Shown in pieces: positions 6,941 to 8,405 of a DNA stretch of 8,405 nucleotides. The stretch is taken from NCBI GenBank assembly GCA_004213235.1, contig SHAI01000108.1:1-8405 (forward strand), in the 5' to 3' direction. Positions within the stretch are counted from its first letter, which is position 1; the number at the start of each line of letters is the position of its first letter. Source of the DNA: Parvularculaceae bacterium (GTDB lineage: Bacteria > Pseudomonadota > Alphaproteobacteria > Caulobacterales > Parvularculaceae). The notes beneath the pieces were generated by a model. It saw nothing but the letters and a program-made list of their open reading frames with translations, had not been told where the DNA came from and did no database searches. The position numbers and the translations under genes are program-made.

Positions 6941-8092
6941 TCAGGCCCTCGCTACTTTGCGCAGGTGCGCGCGTTGCCGATGACGCTTGCGGAGGGTTTT
7001 CATCCCACCGGACCGCACATCGGATAACAGATACATCAAGGCAAGGGTGGGAATGATAGGTAAGGCGTATAGCAGCCAGTAGGCACCGGCCGATGCCGCG
7101 ACGCTTTGCGCAACGAATGATGAAACTTTCAGTCCGCTCGCGGCGGCGCACACCGCAGTAATTCGCAGAGTATAGCCGCGGCGGCTATATTGTCCGCCAA
7201 GCAGGCCGAAAATCGCCAGAAGAACAAACGCGAAGGTGTAAAAAGGTGCTGCCAGACGGGCATGCCCCTCGGCAATTAATTGACCAAAATTTTTCTCATC
7301 CCACGGATTGGATCGATCTGGCCGAAGCAACTCGTCAAGATATCGCTCCGTCGTTTCGCGGTAGCCGCGCACCGAGTTTTGAGGTCCGAGCGCGCGAACA
7401 TTCACCGCTGTTTGTTCAAATACAATAATGTCAATGGCACCAGTCTCTTCGTCAATCGTTTGGATGTTCCCATTGGACAAAAACAACATCGGCCCGGCGC
7501 TGGTTTCCTTCAATTGGCCGAACTGAGCCATGTAGGTTTCGTGCTTATCGGGATTGCGATAGTCATTGACGACAAGCCCGCGGAATTGCCCCTCCGAGAG
7601 CGATTCCTCGATATAGATGGTATATCCATCGCCCAGAGTGGTAAATTCGCCGCCGCGCAATAACAAGGCGGCGACGTCTGCACGAATATTGGCCACTTCT
7701 TCCTTGAGTACGCGGTATGTCCGGGGCATCAGATCGAGATTGATCCACAGCACGGCTAAAGCCCCAACAAAGGCAATAAACAGAAGCGGCGTGGCCAGCC
7801 TTAATTTGGAATAGCCCGCGGAAAACAACACCGCGATTTCGCTGTCCGCGTGTAGACGCTGCAGGACAAACAGCGTTGCGCCGAAAATGGCGAATGGGAT
7901 GACAATTGTCAGCAGACTAGGGATTAGAAGTAGGGTGAGCCAAAAAAATGTGGCCCAGCCTTCACCATGCTCCACCACCAGTTCCAGGCGCTGCAATGAC
8001 TGGGTCAGCCACACAACCGCCGTGATGACCGTGATGCCGAAAAGCAGCGGTGTCAGGATTTGCTGAAATATATATTTATCGATACGGTTCAA
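6941..8092 (-). CDS. lptF: LPS export ABC transporter permease LptF
   Basis: Partner of LptG in the inner-membrane LPS extractor LptB2FG. The protein has 383 residues. It begins MNRIDKYIFQQIL, the typical LptF amphipathic start. Membrane segments lie at about 11-31, 49-74, 98-118, 279-299, 309-330 and 334-356, with the periplasmic beta-jellyroll (about 120-275) in the middle. LHADSEIAVLFSAGYSKL (80-97) is the LptB-contacting coupling helix region with its conserved acidic residue Glu85. The tail 361-383 is very basic (KTLRKRHRQRAHLRKVARA) and cytoplasmic. The start codon is TTG (8092-8090); no in-frame ATG or GTG lies near it, and the family N-terminus begins exactly here. No clear Shine-Dalgarno is visible. 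The gene is first in the cluster, and its stop is one base from lptG. Confidence 0.94.
   Translation of the reverse strand: MNRIDKYIFQQILTPLLFGITVITAVVWLTQSLQRLELVVEHGEGWATFFWLTLLLIPSLLTIVIPFAIFGATLFVLQRLHADSEIAVLFSAGYSKLRLATPLLFIAFVGALAVLWINLDLMPRTYRVLKEEVANIRADVAALLLRGGEFTTLGDGYTIYIEESLSEGQFRGLVVNDYRNPDKHETYMAQFGQLKETSAGPMLFLSNGNIQTIDEETGAIDIIVFEQTAVNVRALGPQNSVRGYRETTERYLDELLRPDRSNPWDEKNFGQLIAEGHARLAAPFYTFAFVLLAIFGLLGGQYSRRGYTLRITAVCAAASGLKVSSFVAQSVAASAGAYWLLYALPIIPTLALMYLLSDVRSGGMKTLRKRHRQRAHLRKVARA
6946..6950 (-). promoter_or_regulatory. ribosome binding site of lptG, inside the end of lptF
   Basis: GAGGG on the minus strand within the last codons of lptF, six bases before the GTG at 6939. 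It is the clearest Shine-Dalgarno in the window and supports the GTG start over the next in-frame ATG (about 13 codons further in, inside membrane segment 1). Confidence 0.65.
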
Positions 8093-8256
8093 AGAACAAA
8101 ATGCTCGTTGGTTCTAAATTCCTAAGCCCGCCGCCGGTATTAACAAGCTGGAAGCAGCACCAAACCGGAAGTAGCAGGTGATCGGAAGCTTTAGCGGCAT
8201 GTAAACTGTTACGGCCGCCGAAAAAACTCCCCCTCGCATGTGTGCCAGCACCTTTC

Positions 8257-8280
8257 TCATACCGTAAATCAACTTATACC
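8257..8280 (-). repeat. two copies of GGTATRAG, 16 bases apart
   Basis: On the minus strand GGTATAAG (8280-8273) and GGTATGAG (8264-8257) differ at one base and are offset by 16 bases. The first contains the tentative lptF -10 box. They could be a paired binding site or a duplicated -10 element; chance is also possible. Confidence 0.35.
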
Positions 8281-8300
8281 CGTTTTGACAAAAAGGTCGA
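8273..8300 (-). promoter_or_regulatory. tentative sigma-70-type promoter for lptF
   Basis: On the minus strand TCGACC (8300-8295, four of six matches to TTGACA) is followed by 16 bases and TATAAG (8278-8273, five of six matches to TATAAT). Transcription would begin near 8266 and give a leader of about 170 bases before the TTG start of lptF. The position upstream of the first gene fits, but the match is modest and unproven. Confidence 0.3.
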
Positions 8301-8304
8301 CACA

Positions 8305-8328
8305 GATAAAGCGGGTTTCGCGTTTATC
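8305..8328. repeat. inverted repeat GATAAA-N12-TTTATC
   Basis: Six-base arms at 8305-8310 and 8323-8328 in perfect dyad symmetry with a GC-rich 12-base centre. It sits just upstream of the tentative lptF -35 box and just downstream of a plus-strand TTGACA, a place where a regulator could affect either direction. The length is short enough to occur by chance. Confidence 0.35.
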
Positions 8329-8405
8329 GGCGCTTGTGAATATGTAAACTTTGTCCAACGTGCAGCGGTTTGGTCATCAAAAGCGGCGCGATCTTAGCAA
8401 AAGGG

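Larger units (their letters stand above)
8093..8405. other. 313-base upstream non-coding region of the lpt cluster
   Basis: No supportable gene on either strand. The only plus-strand frame of note (ATG at 8101) stops after 26 codons and has no coding character. The region carries a tentative minus-strand promoter, a plus-strand TTGACA (8285-8290), an inverted repeat and two short direct repeats (listed separately). In many alphaproteobacteria a divergent leucyl aminopeptidase gene (pepA) lies beyond this point; that is expectation from related genomes, not something visible here. Confidence 0.6.

Noticed and set aside
8101..8181. Short plus-strand ORF from ATG at 8101
   Set aside because: Only 26 codons, no ribosome binding site, and a composition without coding features.
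8242..8251. Palindrome GTGCCAGCAC as a terminator or operator
   Set aside because: The arms are only four bases, no T-run follows, and such short palindromes are common by chance.
1..8405. CRISPR array, tRNA/rRNA genes, insertion sequences, phage or defence genes
   Set aside because: I looked for spaced direct repeats, clover-leaf sequences, terminal inverted repeats and family motifs and found none; the window is a core housekeeping block.

Overview
The window holds a single minus-strand gene cluster whose proteins all look alphaproteobacterial: lptF - lptG - lptD (imp/ostA) - surA - pdxA - rsmA (ksgA). This gene order is a known alphaproteobacterial arrangement. Base composition is moderate GC with no island-like segment. 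I cannot place the organism below class; a Caulobacterales/Hyphomonadaceae- or Rhodospirillales-type lineage is only a guess from the protein style.

Layout, read in the direction of transcription (right to left): an upstream non-coding region at 8405-8093 carries a tentative promoter. Next come the two inner-membrane permease subunits of the LPS exporter, lptF (8092-6941) and lptG (6939-5845), separated by one base. A 128-base gap follows, then lptD (5716-3170), the outer-membrane LPS translocon barrel. A 141-base gap leads to surA (3028-1715), the periplasmic chaperone/parvulin that escorts outer-membrane proteins, including LptD in E. coli. Then pdxA (1688-693, pyridoxine-5'-phosphate synthesis) and rsmA (696 to beyond base 1, 16S rRNA adenine dimethyltransferase) follow. 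The last two overlap by ATGA.

Functionally, the first four genes form an outer-membrane assembly module. LptF/LptG extract LPS from the inner membrane (powered by LptB, which is not in this window), LptD inserts it in the outer membrane, and SurA helps fold LptD and other barrels. pdxA and rsmA are unrelated housekeeping enzymes often found at the end of this block. lptA, lptB, lptC and lptE are absent and must lie elsewhere.

I found no mobile element, CRISPR array, tRNA, rRNA, prophage or defence-type gene, and no convincing new system. The points worth a second look are at protein or site level: the cysteine arrangement of LptD, a SurA parvulin domain with a Pin1/PpiC-like cysteine but no catalytic histidine pair, a run of non-ATG starts in the lpt genes, a 12-base in-frame tandem duplication in rsmA, and small repeats in the intergenic stretches.
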